The position numbers were made by a program, and so were the translations under genes. From NCBI GenBank assembly GCA_965247055.1, contig CBDFGE010000006.1:372001-436000 (forward strand): a DNA stretch of 64,000 nt, given 5' to 3'. This stretch comes from CBDFGE01 sp965247055. GTDB taxonomy: Bacteria > Chloroflexota > Dehalococcoidia > Lucifugimonadales > JAGWBF01. The first letter of the stretch is position 1. Each line of letters opens with the position of its first letter. The notes below the pieces were generated by a model. The model worked only from the letters and a program-made list of their open reading frames with translations, did not search any database and was not told the DNA's origin. This document shows, one piece after another, positions 1 to 7,935 of this stretch.

Positions 1-809
1 GAGACCATGACGTCCACCACCGAGTCCTGGAAGGCGGCGGCGATCTCCCTTAGGGCGGCCTCCATATCCTCCGGCGTCAGGTCCCCTGGCGGAGGATATA
101 CGCCCCTGGCCTGTGCCATGTGCAGCACCGCGGTCTTGATACCGCTGAAACTGAAGTCAAGGCTGCCCTTCAGCCAGGCGCGGGGCAGGTGCTCGCCGCC
201 CGCAGCGCCGGCGGACACCCGCTGGATCTCGGGCCCGCCGGGGAACCCGAGGCCCAGGATGCGCGCCGCTTTGTCGAAGGCCTCTCCTGCGGCATCGTCC
301 CTTGTCCGCCCCAGCAGCCGGTAGCTGCCGTGCCCTTCCATAAGGATCAGGTCTGTGTGGCCCCCAGAAGCGATAAGGCAGACGTAGGGGAACCCTGGGT
401 CCGTATCCGGGTCCACGGGTTCGTGGTGCGGACTACCCGCCAGCCAGGCGGCATAGACATGGCCCTCCAGATGATTAACCCCCAGGAATGGTACCCCAAG
501 GGAGAGGGCGAGGGACTTGGCGAAATTCAGCCCGACCAGAAGGGAGCCTGCGAGGCCGGGGCCGCGGGTCGCCGCCACCGCGTCCAGCTCCCCGAACCCT
601 ACGCCCGCCTCCTCCATGGCCCGTCCAACGGTGGGGACGATCTCCAGGACGTGCTGGCGTGAGGCCACCTCTGGCACCACACCACCGTAGCGTGCGTGAA
701 TGTCCACCTGGGAGGCTATAATATTCGAGAGGACATGCCGGCCGTCTTCTACCACGGCGGCAGCAGTCTCGTCGCAGGAGGTCTCGATGCCCAGGACCTT
801 GATACCCAT
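1..809 (-). CDS. tsaD: tRNA threonylcarbamoyladenosine synthase subunit TsaD, 3' end beyond window
   Basis: The minus-strand frame from ATG at 809 stays open to base 1. TsaD transfers the threonylcarbamoyl group from TC-AMP to A37 of ANN-decoding tRNAs, working in the cytoplasm with TsaB and TsaE. The N-terminus reads MGIKVLGIETSCDETAAAVV, the ASKHA ATPase fold start typical of TsaD. The metal-binding HxxxH-type segment (GVNHLEGHVYAAWL) and the ASGGHTDLIL loop follow, then FDKAARILGLGFPGGPEIQR and FSFSGIKTAVL. About 269 of roughly 340 residues are in the window. It diverges from the response regulator at 953. A sigma70-like promoter sits so close to the ATG that the message may be leaderless. 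Confidence 0.95.
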   Translation of the reverse strand, partial: MGIKVLGIETSCDETAAAVVEDGRHVLSNIIASQVDIHARYGGVVPEVASRQHVLEIVPTVGRAMEEAGVGFGELDAVAATRGPGLAGSLLVGLNFAKSLALSLGVPFLGVNHLEGHVYAAWLAGSPHHEPVDPDTDPGFPYVCLIASGGHTDLILMEGHGSYRLLGRTRDDAAGEAFDKAARILGLGFPGGPEIQRVSAGAAGGEHLPRAWLKGSLDFSFSGIKTAVLHMAQARGVYPPPGDLTPEDMEAALREIAAAFQDSVVDVMV

Positions 810-816
810 GCACTTG

Positions 817-845
817 AATATAGGGGCGGCGTCCCGTTTGGTCAA
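817..845 (-). promoter_or_regulatory. sigma70-like promoter of tsaD
   Basis: Minus strand: -35 TTGACC (845-840), 17-bp spacer, -10 TATATT (822-817). The expected start is about base 810, next to the ATG at 809, so there is no room for a Shine-Dalgarno site and the transcript would be essentially leaderless. Confidence 0.6.
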
Positions 846-886
846 TGGTGCCACCGGCGGGTGCGGGGCCTATCGGGCCGGGCTTC

Positions 887-919
887 TTAACATTTTCTTA
901 AATGCCGCCGGGTTACAAT
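887..919 (+). promoter_or_regulatory. promoter with Pho-box-like direct repeat upstream of the two-component genes
   Basis: TTAACA (887-892), five bases, then TTAAAT (898-903) resembles the TT(A/T)ACA-N5-TT(A/T)ACA repeat bound by PhoP of Bacillus. A -10-like TACAAT lies at 914-919, with no good -35. The arrangement fits an activator-dependent, possibly autoregulated promoter for the regulator at 953. The comparison is by eye. Confidence 0.4.
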
Positions 920-952
920 ATACATAGGCTCGTTCGTGGCACGGGGTGTCTC

Positions 953-1648
953 ATGGCTGGCTCGAAGCGCCGTATCCTTGTAATTGAAGACGACCGGAAG
1001 ACAGCCGACTTGGTGCGGCTTTACCTGGAGAGCGAGGGCTTCCAGGTTCTGAGTGCCTTTGACGGTACCCAGGGGCTGGACTTGGCCCAAAAGGGAAAGC
1101 CGGACCTGGTGGTGCTGGACCTGCTGCTTCCAGGCATTACCGGTGTGGAGATATGCCGGACCCTCAGAAGGGAGTCCGACGTGCCCATTATAATGCTCAC
1201 CGCGTTGAGCTCCGAGAAGGACAAACTTGAAGGGCTGGAGCTGGGAGCAGATGACTATGTGACCAAACCATTCAGTTCCCGGGAGTTGGTGGCCAGAGTG
1301 CGGGCGGTACTTCGACGCACAGTCGACGAGGTGCTCGACCGGGGGCCTGCGGAGCTTCTGCGGGGGGACCTGGAGATGAACGTCCCGCAGCGCATCGCAA
1401 AGTTAAGGGGAGAGGATGTGCATCTAACGCCCACCGAGTTCCGCATACTCGCCACCTTGGCCCACGAGCCGGGCAGAGTGTTCAGCCGCGGCCAGCTGGT
1501 GGACCGGGCGCTGGGATACGATTTTGACGGCCTTGACAGGACCGTGGACGTCCATATCCTGAATTTGCGGCGAAAGCTAGAGACGGACTCCAACAGCCCT
1601 CGCTACGTAAAGACCGTCTACGGGGTGGGCTACAGGTTCGGAGGTTAG
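953..1648 (+). CDS. OmpR/PhoB-family response regulator
   Basis: A 231-residue DNA-binding response regulator. The receiver domain (about residues 6-120) shows the acidic pocket E12-D13-D14, phosphoacceptor D56 in LVVLDLLLP, and the TKPF lysine near residue 105. The C-terminal winged helix (about 135-230) has LTPTEFRILATLA and ends RYVKTVYGVGYRF, the standard OmpR/PhoB terminus. ATG 953 is chosen because it puts the receiver at the N-terminus and has GGGGTG upstream; an earlier in-frame ATG at 902 would add an atypical 17-residue leader. The histidine kinase starts 2 bp after the stop, so the two form one operon. A Pho-box-like repeat upstream suggests a phosphate role, not proven. Confidence 0.93.
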   Translation: MAGSKRRILVIEDDRKTADLVRLYLESEGFQVLSAFDGTQGLDLAQKGKPDLVVLDLLLPGITGVEICRTLRRESDVPIIMLTALSSEKDKLEGLELGADDYVTKPFSSRELVARVRAVLRRTVDEVLDRGPAELLRGDLEMNVPQRIAKLRGEDVHLTPTEFRILATLAHEPGRVFSRGQLVDRALGYDFDGLDRTVDVHILNLRRKLETDSNSPRYVKTVYGVGYRFGG

Positions 1649-1650
1649 GC

Positions 1651-3024
1651 GTGCTTCACAGCATCCGCTGGCGGCTGCTCCTCAGCTTCGCCCTGGTTAT
1701 CGCCGTGGCCCTTGGGGGGGTGGCCCTGTTCGCCAGCCGTGCCGCCAGCAACGAGATAGAACGTTTTCAGGACCGGACGGAGACCGAGACCTCGGAGCGG
1801 CTCAGGACGATGCTGGCACAGAACTATTCCCAGTTCCAGGGCTGGCACGAAGCCCAGAGCATGTTGGAGCAGGTGGGAGAGCTCTACTTCCAAAGGGTGG
1901 TGGTGGTCAACCCGGGAGGCAGGGTGGTGGCTGACTCCCGCCGTTCCTTGTTGGGACGGTCCATGGCCGGCCGGTCCAAGAGTGACCGCGAGCTGGTGGT
2001 TGTGGGTCCGGGTGGGACCGTCGGGACCATGATCATAAATCCAGAGCCCCTGCCCGATGAGCCCGCGGCTGCACCGGCTGACACCAACCTGCCCTCCATC
2101 AACGGGTTCCTGGTCTGGGGTGGGGTCCTCGCTGGAGTCGTGGCCATAGCCCTCACCTTCTTCTTCTCCCGGCGTATTCTGGCTCCGGTGGAGGCCCTTG
2201 CCGCCTCGGCAAGGGCCCTGGCCAGGGGAGACTTCAGCCAGAGGGTGGAGGTCCGGTCCAGGGACGAGGTGGCGGAGCTGGCCCGCACCTTCAACTCCAT
2301 GGCCCAGGAGCTTGCTGCCACGGAGGAGATACGCCGCAGCCTCGTGGCCGACGTGGCCCACGAGCTGCGCACCCCCCTGTCCAACATCAGGGGGTATCTA
2401 GAGGCGATACGGGATGGCCTGGTAAATGCCGACCCGCCCACCCTCGATTCCATACACGAGGAAGTGATCCTCCTTACCCGCCTCATCGACGATCTCCAAG
2501 AGCTGGCCCTCGCCGAATCGGGGCAGCTGACCCTGCACGTCCGGCCCTGCGACTTATCCGACCTGGCGAGGAAGGCCATGTCCGCCCTACAGCCCCAGGC
2601 CGAGGCCAAGGGAATTGACCTGGTCCTCCGGGCCGACGCCGCCGTGACGGCCCAGGCGGACCCGGAGCGGATAGGCCAGGTGCTCCGGAACCTGCTGGCA
2701 AACGCGCTCAACTACACCCAGCCCGGTGGAAGCATCCGCGTAGCCGTGGCCGAGAGAGGGGACCAGGCGGAGGTCAGGGTGGAGGACAGTGGCTTAGGCA
2801 TTCCCGAGGAGGAGCTGCCCTACGTGTTCGAGCGCTTCTACAGGGTGGACAAGTCCCGTTCCCGGGTTACCGGGGGCGTGGGCCTGGGTCTTACCATAGC
2901 CAGGCGGCTGGTGGAGGCCCACGGCGGCAGCATTGCCGTGGAGAGCCAGGTGGGCAAGGGAAGCACCTTCACGTTCAGCCTGCCGGCCGCGTCGCCGGCG
3001 GATTCCGGGGCCTCTTCGGGATAG
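1651..3024 (+). CDS. HAMP-domain sensor histidine kinase
   Basis: A 457-residue membrane sensor kinase partnered with the upstream response regulator (2 bp gap, GTG start). Transmembrane helices lie at about 9-29 and 152-173, enclosing a periplasmic or extracellular sensor of about 120 residues with no recognised fold. A HAMP linker (about 173-226) follows. The HisKA box DVAHELRTPLSNIRGYL holds phosphoacceptor H237. The HATPase domain shows the N box (LRNLLANALNYTQPGG), the G1 box (VEDSGLGIPEEELPYVFERF) and the G2 box (GGVGLGLTIARRLVEAHGGS). The architecture matches PhoR/BaeS-type kinases. The signal is unknown; phosphate limitation is possible given the promoter. Confidence 0.93.
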   Translation: MLHSIRWRLLLSFALVIAVALGGVALFASRAASNEIERFQDRTETETSERLRTMLAQNYSQFQGWHEAQSMLEQVGELYFQRVVVVNPGGRVVADSRRSLLGRSMAGRSKSDRELVVVGPGGTVGTMIINPEPLPDEPAAAPADTNLPSINGFLVWGGVLAGVVAIALTFFFSRRILAPVEALAASARALARGDFSQRVEVRSRDEVAELARTFNSMAQELAATEEIRRSLVADVAHELRTPLSNIRGYLEAIRDGLVNADPPTLDSIHEEVILLTRLIDDLQELALAESGQLTLHVRPCDLSDLARKAMSALQPQAEAKGIDLVLRADAAVTAQADPERIGQVLRNLLANALNYTQPGGSIRVAVAERGDQAEVRVEDSGLGIPEEELPYVFERFYRVDKSRSRVTGGVGLGLTIARRLVEAHGGSIAVESQVGKGSTFTFSLPAASPADSGASSG

Positions 3025-3190
3025 GCCGGGGCCCCGGACGCCCGGAGTGCCAGTGGGACGGGACCACCATCCCTTCGTGGGGACTGCCCGGCTGAGGCGT
3101 CACGACGTACCCAACCTCTAGCCCCTCGACGTAACCGGCCCGTGGGAGCGAGGCGCGTTTGGGGGAGCCGGCCCGAAGGGTCCGGAAACC

Positions 3191-3208
3191 GGGATACGTC
3201 CGTATCCC
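3191..3208. promoter_or_regulatory. inverted repeat, possible operator for the MFS transporter promoter
   Basis: GGGATACG (3191-3198) and CGTATCCC (3201-3208) form a perfect palindrome with a 2-bp centre, ending 7 bp before the -35 box at 3216. Position and symmetry suit a dimeric regulator. No regulator is identified. Confidence 0.4.
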
Positions 3209-3215
3209 CCAGACG

Positions 3216-3244
3216 TTGACAGTGGGTCACCCTCGGACTACACT
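3216..3244 (+). promoter_or_regulatory. sigma70-like promoter of the MFS transporter
   Basis: TTGACA (3216-3221), 17-bp spacer, TACACT (3239-3244). Part of the -35 and spacer (TGAC-AGTGG-GTCA) is itself an inverted repeat similar to one in the tRNA-Ser promoter near 33955. Confidence 0.65.
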
Positions 3245-3393
3245 CCCTGTGGCCCACCAGACTGAGCAGGATTACGTTGCTCCCGCCGGAGACCTGGGAT
3301 GATTTCGGCGGGCCCCCACGATTACCGTTGCCAACATCTGCGTGGATGCCCAGTCCCAGTCGACGTCGACCTCAGATAACACCGTGACAGAAG

Positions 3394-4689
3394 ATGGCCA
3401 CACCACCCTCCCCTGAGCTCAGGCCCCGTGCGCGAGTCCACTCATGGAAGCTTCTCCAAGAGAGGGACTACCAGTTGCTTTGGGGCTCTGGTGGGCTATT
3501 CTTCATCTGTCAGTTCATGGAGATCGTGGCGGCAGGGTTGCTGGTCTTGCATCTGACCCACTCCCCCTGGCAGGTGGCGGTGGTGGGGGTGGCGCGACTT
3601 ACCCCCATGCTGGTCTTCGGCATGTTTTCGGGCCTGATAGCAGACCGCGCCAACCGGTGGCGCGTCATGGTGGCCGCGCGTAGCGGGAGTATCCTGGTGA
3701 TCCTTACCCTGGCCCTGCTGATCATCTCGGGCTCTATTGAGGTGTGGCACGTGTTCCTGGGAACGATGGCGTTGGGCTGGACACAGGTCCTGGACTTCCC
3801 CTCCCGCCGCTCCTTCATCTACGACGTGGTCGGGCGCCAAAATGTGGCGGGAGCCATGTCCCTGGAGACGATCAGCACCACCCTTGGCAAGATTCTCGGC
3901 CCCCTGTCGGCCGGGCTTTTCATTCAGGTTACAGGTTTTACGGGGGCGTACGTGTGCCTGCTGTCGTTGTACGTCCTTGCCCTGCTGCTGGTAATCATGG
4001 TCAAGAGCAGGGTGGCCAGGCCGCCAGGCGCGTCTCAGCCCATTTGGGAGAGCCTGGTGACGGGCCTGCGGTACTCGATCAAGAGCCCTCCCATCCGCGC
4101 GGTGCTCGTCATCACCCTGATCATGAACGCGTTGGCCTTCAGCTCGGTGCAGCTCTATCCCGTGGTGGCCAGGGACCACCTGGGTGTTGGGGCAGCACTT
4201 ACGGGGGTGCTGGTCTCCGCCGATGGGATGGGGACCCTCATCGGCGCCATCGTCATCACGTCCCTGGGCGCTATCACGTATCACGGGCGCTATTTTGTCC
4301 TGGGGAGCACGTTCCTACTGGTGGGCCTGATCCTATTCTCCTTCTCGTCCTGGTATCCCCTGTCCTTCCTGCTGTTGCTGCTGGCTGGGCTGGGCGGCTC
4401 GGGATTCAGCACCATGCAGACCACCATCCTACTCATGTCGTCGCCGCCTGAGATGAGGGGGAGGGCCCTCGGAGTTATGGGGCTGTGCATCGGCGCCGGG
4501 CCCATAGGCATGCTGGAGGCTGGGGCGATTGCGACGTTGCTCAACGTCCAGTCGGCCATAGGCATCAACGCCGTCGTCGCTGTTTCCCTGATGCTGCCGG
4601 TGATCTTCATTACGCCCCTTGTGTGGCGCCCCATAGCCATTCCCCCCGGGGTACCCGGCTGCCCCGGTGACGAGGCCGGCACCGTTTGA
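3394..4689 (+). CDS. MFS transporter (EntS/MFS_3-like)
   Basis: A 431-residue integral membrane protein with about 12 hydrophobic helices and a short polar N-terminus. The FGMFSGLIADRANRWRVMV segment matches the MFS loop 2-3 motif (G-x-x-x-D-R-x-x-R). LDFPSRRSFIYDVVG and NAMSLETISTTLGKILGP-like helix segments are typical of the MFS_3 (enterobactin exporter EntS type) branch. It probably exports a small molecule by proton antiport; the substrate is unknown. It is monocistronic, with its own promoter at 3216 and an upstream palindrome that could bind a local regulator. Confidence 0.85.
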   Translation: MATPPSPELRPRARVHSWKLLQERDYQLLWGSGGLFFICQFMEIVAAGLLVLHLTHSPWQVAVVGVARLTPMLVFGMFSGLIADRANRWRVMVAARSGSILVILTLALLIISGSIEVWHVFLGTMALGWTQVLDFPSRRSFIYDVVGRQNVAGAMSLETISTTLGKILGPLSAGLFIQVTGFTGAYVCLLSLYVLALLLVIMVKSRVARPPGASQPIWESLVTGLRYSIKSPPIRAVLVITLIMNALAFSSVQLYPVVARDHLGVGAALTGVLVSADGMGTLIGAIVITSLGAITYHGRYFVLGSTFLLVGLILFSFSSWYPLSFLLLLLAGLGGSGFSTMQTTILLMSSPPEMRGRALGVMGLCIGAGPIGMLEAGAIATLLNVQSAIGINAVVAVSLMLPVIFITPLVWRPIAIPPGVPGCPGDEAGTV

Positions 4690-4733
4690 GGCCGAAGGCC
4701 CGGAGCGGCGGCTGGAAAGCAAGAGTTCCGCGC

Positions 4734-4762
4734 TGGACTCGGGATTAGAGGCGGGCTATACT
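4734..4762 (+). promoter_or_regulatory. probable promoter of the DUF1015 gene
   Basis: TGGACT (4734-4739), 17-bp spacer, TATACT (4757-4762), lying 70 bp before the ATG at 4832. The -35 is a partial match. Confidence 0.45.
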
Positions 4763-4831
4763 GGGCTCACTCCTTAAATCCGGCCCGGCCAGGGAACAGC
4801 TCTGACGCGAGGCCGATACGCAGAGGGGAAA

Positions 4832-6139
4832 ATGGCGGATGTCCGCCCCTTCAGGGGCTTGAGGTATAACACCGGGACCGTGGGAGACCTCTCCCCCATC
4901 GTCTGCCCTCCCTTCGACACCATCCCACCCCAGCTCCAGCAGTCCCTCTACCTCCGCAGCCCGTACAACGTCATACGGCTGGAAGCGGGGGAGGTCCAGC
5001 CCTCCGACTCCCCCAATGACAACCGGTATACCCGCTCCGCGGCTCTCCTCTCCCAGTGGATAGAGAGTGGAGTGCTCCTCCGAGAGGATGAGCCGTGTTT
5101 CTACCTGGTACAGCACGGATTCAGGGCCCAGGAGAGGGAGAGGAGGCGGACGGAGCTGATGGCGCGCGTCCGGCTCGAGGAGTACGCCCATCGGGTGGTG
5201 TTGCCCCACGAGTATACCCGAGACCGGGACAAGCGGGACCGTCTGGCGCTAATGGAGGCCTGCCACGCTAACTTCAGCCCGATAATGTGCCTCTACAAAG
5301 ACCCTGGCGGACGCCTGGCCTCCCTGTCCCAGACGGCCATGGCCGTGGAGCCTCTTATGGAGTTCTCCGACGCAGGGGACCAGTCCTATCGCTTCTGGAA
5401 GATAGCTGAGCGAGGGCCTATCGACGAGATAAGCGAGATGCTCTCGTCCGGGCCCCTGTACATTGCGGACGGGCACCACAGGTACGAGACGGCCCTGGAC
5501 TACCGTGCCCGTATGGCCTCCAGCTCTCCCGCGGGAGGCTCCGAGGACGAGGCCTTCGACTTCGTGATGATGGGGCTCATATCCTTCGATGACCCGGGCC
5601 TGATGGTGCTCCCCTACCATCGGGTCGTGGGCGGTCTGGACGAGGCCGGTCTGGCGCGGGTAGAGGAAGCGCTCCTGGATATTTTCGACGAGAGGCCGTT
5701 TCCAGTATCGCAGGAGGGCGGCGGCCTGGAGGATCTGCTGGAGGAGATCGAGGTCCGAGGGAGGAGCCAGCTGATGATGGGCCTGCTGGACCCCCGGCCA
5801 GGGAGGGGTTACCGGCTGCTGAGCCTGAAGAGAGGGTCCGAGGCGGAGGGCTCTGGCCCCCTGGCACGCTCAGAGGCGTGGGTCCTGGAGCAGCGGGTGT
5901 TGCGGCCGGTCCTGGGGGACTCGCTGTCCCCCGGCCTGGACTATCTACACGACGCCGATGAAGCCGAAAGAGATGTTCGACAGGGAAAGTTCCAGCTGGC
6001 CTTTTTTCTGAAGTCCTTCCCGCTGGACCTGTTCAAGACCATCGTGGACGCCGGCGAGCGGCTGCCCCCCAAGTCCACGTTCTTTTTCCCCAAGCTGCCC
6101 ACTGGGGTGGTTATGAACCTTCTGGATGGGAAGATTTAG
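4832..6139 (+). CDS. DUF1015 family protein
   Basis: A 435-residue cytoplasmic protein of the DUF1015 family, whose biochemical role is not firmly established. Recognisable segments are the N-terminal VRPFRGLRYNTGTVGDLSPI, VCPPFDTIPP near residue 30, SPYNVIRLE near 52, and the family hallmark YIADGHHRYETAL near residue 210. GAGGGG precedes the ATG. Length is normal for the family. Its stop codon overlaps that of the convergent coiled-coil gene by 4 bp. Function cannot be inferred from the neighbours. Confidence 0.88.
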   Translation: MADVRPFRGLRYNTGTVGDLSPIVCPPFDTIPPQLQQSLYLRSPYNVIRLEAGEVQPSDSPNDNRYTRSAALLSQWIESGVLLREDEPCFYLVQHGFRAQERERRRTELMARVRLEEYAHRVVLPHEYTRDRDKRDRLALMEACHANFSPIMCLYKDPGGRLASLSQTAMAVEPLMEFSDAGDQSYRFWKIAERGPIDEISEMLSSGPLYIADGHHRYETALDYRARMASSSPAGGSEDEAFDFVMMGLISFDDPGLMVLPYHRVVGGLDEAGLARVEEALLDIFDERPFPVSQEGGGLEDLLEEIEVRGRSQLMMGLLDPRPGRGYRLLSLKRGSEAEGSGPLARSEAWVLEQRVLRPVLGDSLSPGLDYLHDADEAERDVRQGKFQLAFFLKSFPLDLFKTIVDAGERLPPKSTFFFPKLPTGVVMNLLDGKI

Positions 6140-6585
6140 CTGGCGTCCTCCTGGAAGCTGGAGGTTATCGCCCTCTCCGCCCGCTTGCTATAATCTGCTA
6201 TGAACTCCTCGAGGCGGCGTACCTCCGCGGCCACGGCCTCATCCATCCGGCCCGGCATAGCCGCCGAGGACTTGAGCTTTCCCAGGGTTTCTTTGGCCTC
6301 CTCCACCTGCCGAGTCAGCTCCAGGGCGCTCAGCTCATCGGCGGCCCTCCGCTTGATGGCCAGTAGGTGGTGCCTGACAGCCTGGGCGTGGCTCAATCGC
6401 TCTTCGACCTCAGCCATGGCGGATAGGGCCATGTCGATGGTAGTCTTGCCGTAGATGGCCTGCCGGGAAAGCCGGTCCAGCTGGGTGCGGAACTGGTGGA
6501 TCATGGCGTCCAGTTCCTCCTCCCTTCCCCTGATCTCCGCCAGCATGAGGCGGAGATGGGTCGTGGCCTGCCCTAGCTGAGCCAT
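6136..6585 (-). CDS. coiled-coil protein of unknown function
   Basis: A 149-residue protein made almost entirely of charged, heptad-rich helix (LMLAEIRGREEELDAMIHQF onward), predicted as one long coiled coil with no membrane segment. It has no recognised domain. AAGGAGGAG lies just upstream of the ATG at 6585. The first direct repeat of the sulfur island starts 13 bp before the start codon, so insertion of the island may have separated the gene from its original promoter. It is convergent with the DUF1015 gene. PspA-like or structural roles are possible but unsupported. Confidence 0.65.
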   Translation of the reverse strand: MAQLGQATTHLRLMLAEIRGREEELDAMIHQFRTQLDRLSRQAIYGKTTIDMALSAMAEVEERLSHAQAVRHHLLAIKRRAADELSALELTRQVEEAKETLGKLKSSAAMPGRMDEAVAAEVRRLEEFIADYSKRAERAITSSFQEDAS

Positions 6586-6597
6586 CTCTCCTCCTTA

Positions 6598-6620
6598 AAT
6601 GAAGGTGTGCGCTGCAAGAG
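6598..6620 (+). repeat. left direct repeat of the sulfur island
   Basis: The 23-bp block from 6598 to 6620 (starting AATGAAGGTGTGCGCTG) recurs exactly at 11610-11632 in the same orientation. Similarity continues imperfectly downstream (GATTTTAT against AATTCTAT, and AACCCCG in both), giving about 45 bp in all. Confidence 0.7.
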
Positions 6621-6701
6621 GATTTTATGTAGAAACCCCGTACACCTGTGCAAGTTCATGGCCGCTAAGTGGAAGAAGGCAGTAGCGACGCAGTTCGGGG
6701 T

Positions 6702-7763
6702 TCAGTTCGCTGACTCGACTGGATTGCCGGCTTCTATCCAACCTGAGGTGCCTCCATCCAAGTTGGTGACACGGGTGTATCCGACGGCTTTCAGGAAGCC
6801 AGCCGAGCGCAAGGAACGATTCCCTGTTGCGCACACGACGAGTACGTCACGGTCCTTTGGCACCTCCGCGAGACGTAGTGCCAGGTCCGATTGAGGCACA
6901 GAAAGTGCGCCCGGAATCCGACCTTCGGCGTATTCCCACGGGTCCCGCACGTCAAGGACAAACGCTTGGCGCTCCTGTATCCAAGCTGCCGCTTCAACCG
7001 CTCCGACTCTAGGTACTGCCCCATCGTGCGCCACCTGCGACCAGGAAAAGTTGGCCTCACCACGGTTAGCTGCCATGATGGAGGTCATGTTGAGGGGCCG
7101 TGACGGGGGCAGGGACGCATATTCGAGGAACTCTCGCTCAGAAAGCTGCAACGCTAGGTTGAAGCGCCGCTCGAATCCGATGGTGCTGCTTGGCCGGCCA
7201 CACATGCCTTTGCCGCACGACCCTTCGAAGTGGGTAGGAAAGACCTCGACGTAGTTCTCTAGCTGAAGTAGCTTCTGGATACTCTGATACTGCTGTCTGG
7301 CCCCTTCTGGTCCACCGAAGTCCGGGCGCCCCACATCGCCTACGAACAGTGAGTCCCCAGTGAGCACCATGGACGGCTCGGGGCTGCGCGGTGGATTGAC
7401 CACGAGCAGCGATAACCCCTCGGGACGGTGCCCAGGAGTATGAACCACCCGGAGGTCAACCTGGCCGAGAGAAATCACGTTACCATCCTGTAACGGCTGG
7501 AACGGAAAGAGGGTGTCGGCCTCTTCGTGCAGGTAGAGCTGTGCGCCTGTCGCCTCAGCAAGGTCACGGTTACCCGAGACGTGGTCGGCGTGCAAATGGG
7601 TATCAATAACGGCGACGATGTTGTACCCTCGCTCGGCGGCTAGGTCGAGGTACTGCTGCACGTCCCGGTGAGGGTCGATCACCGCTGCCTCCCGCGAGTC
7701 CCGGGACGCGACGAGATAGGAGGAGCAGCCGAGGTCGTCGTGAAGGAACTGCTTGAAATACAT
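6702..7763 (-). CDS. MBL-fold metallohydrolase fused to rhodanese (persulfide dioxygenase-like)
   Basis: A 353-residue two-domain cytoplasmic enzyme. The N-terminal metallo-beta-lactamase domain has THLHADH at 55-61, a HTPGHRPEG loop near 110 and GDSLFVGDVGRPD near 140, the glyoxalase II/ETHE1-like metal site. PTHFEGSCGKGMCG near 178 is typical of bacterial MBL-rhodanese fusions. The C-terminal rhodanese domain carries the active cysteine in VVCATGNRSLRSAGFL. Such fusions oxidise or transfer persulfide sulfur. AAAGGAGA precedes the ATG. It is the last gene of a set with the YeeE and DUF6691 genes, and is probably now cut off from its promoter by the IS elements in DUF6691. Confidence 0.9.
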   Translation of the reverse strand: MYFKQFLHDDLGCSSYLVASRDSREAAVIDPHRDVQQYLDLAAERGYNIVAVIDTHLHADHVSGNRDLAEATGAQLYLHEEADTLFPFQPLQDGNVISLGQVDLRVVHTPGHRPEGLSLLVVNPPRSPEPSMVLTGDSLFVGDVGRPDFGGPEGARQQYQSIQKLLQLENYVEVFPTHFEGSCGKGMCGRPSSTIGFERRFNLALQLSEREFLEYASLPPSRPLNMTSIMAANRGEANFSWSQVAHDGAVPRVGAVEAAAWIQERQAFVLDVRDPWEYAEGRIPGALSVPQSDLALRLAEVPKDRDVLVVCATGNRSLRSAGFLKAVGYTRVTNLDGGTSGWIEAGNPVESAN

Positions 7764-7935
7764 GTCGTCTCCTTTCGTTCACTTTCCATGTTTGCTTGTC
7801 AGAAGCTAATGATCACAAGTTCGCCGCAGGGCGAGCTGGATGAGGACTCGCATCCCGTCGGAAGGAGATGCGTCCTGCTGTCAGGTTTCTTAGGATAATC
7901 CCCGAACCCAGTCCCGCCATTACAATTATGCCTAG

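Larger units (their letters stand above)
3025..3393. other. gene-less region between the kinase and the MFS transporter
   Basis: This 369-bp stretch has no convincing coding frame. It holds a perfect 8-bp inverted repeat GGGATACG-tc-CGTATCCC (3191-3208), a consensus-like promoter at 3216-3244, and a leader of about 140 bases before the transporter. Confidence 0.6.
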
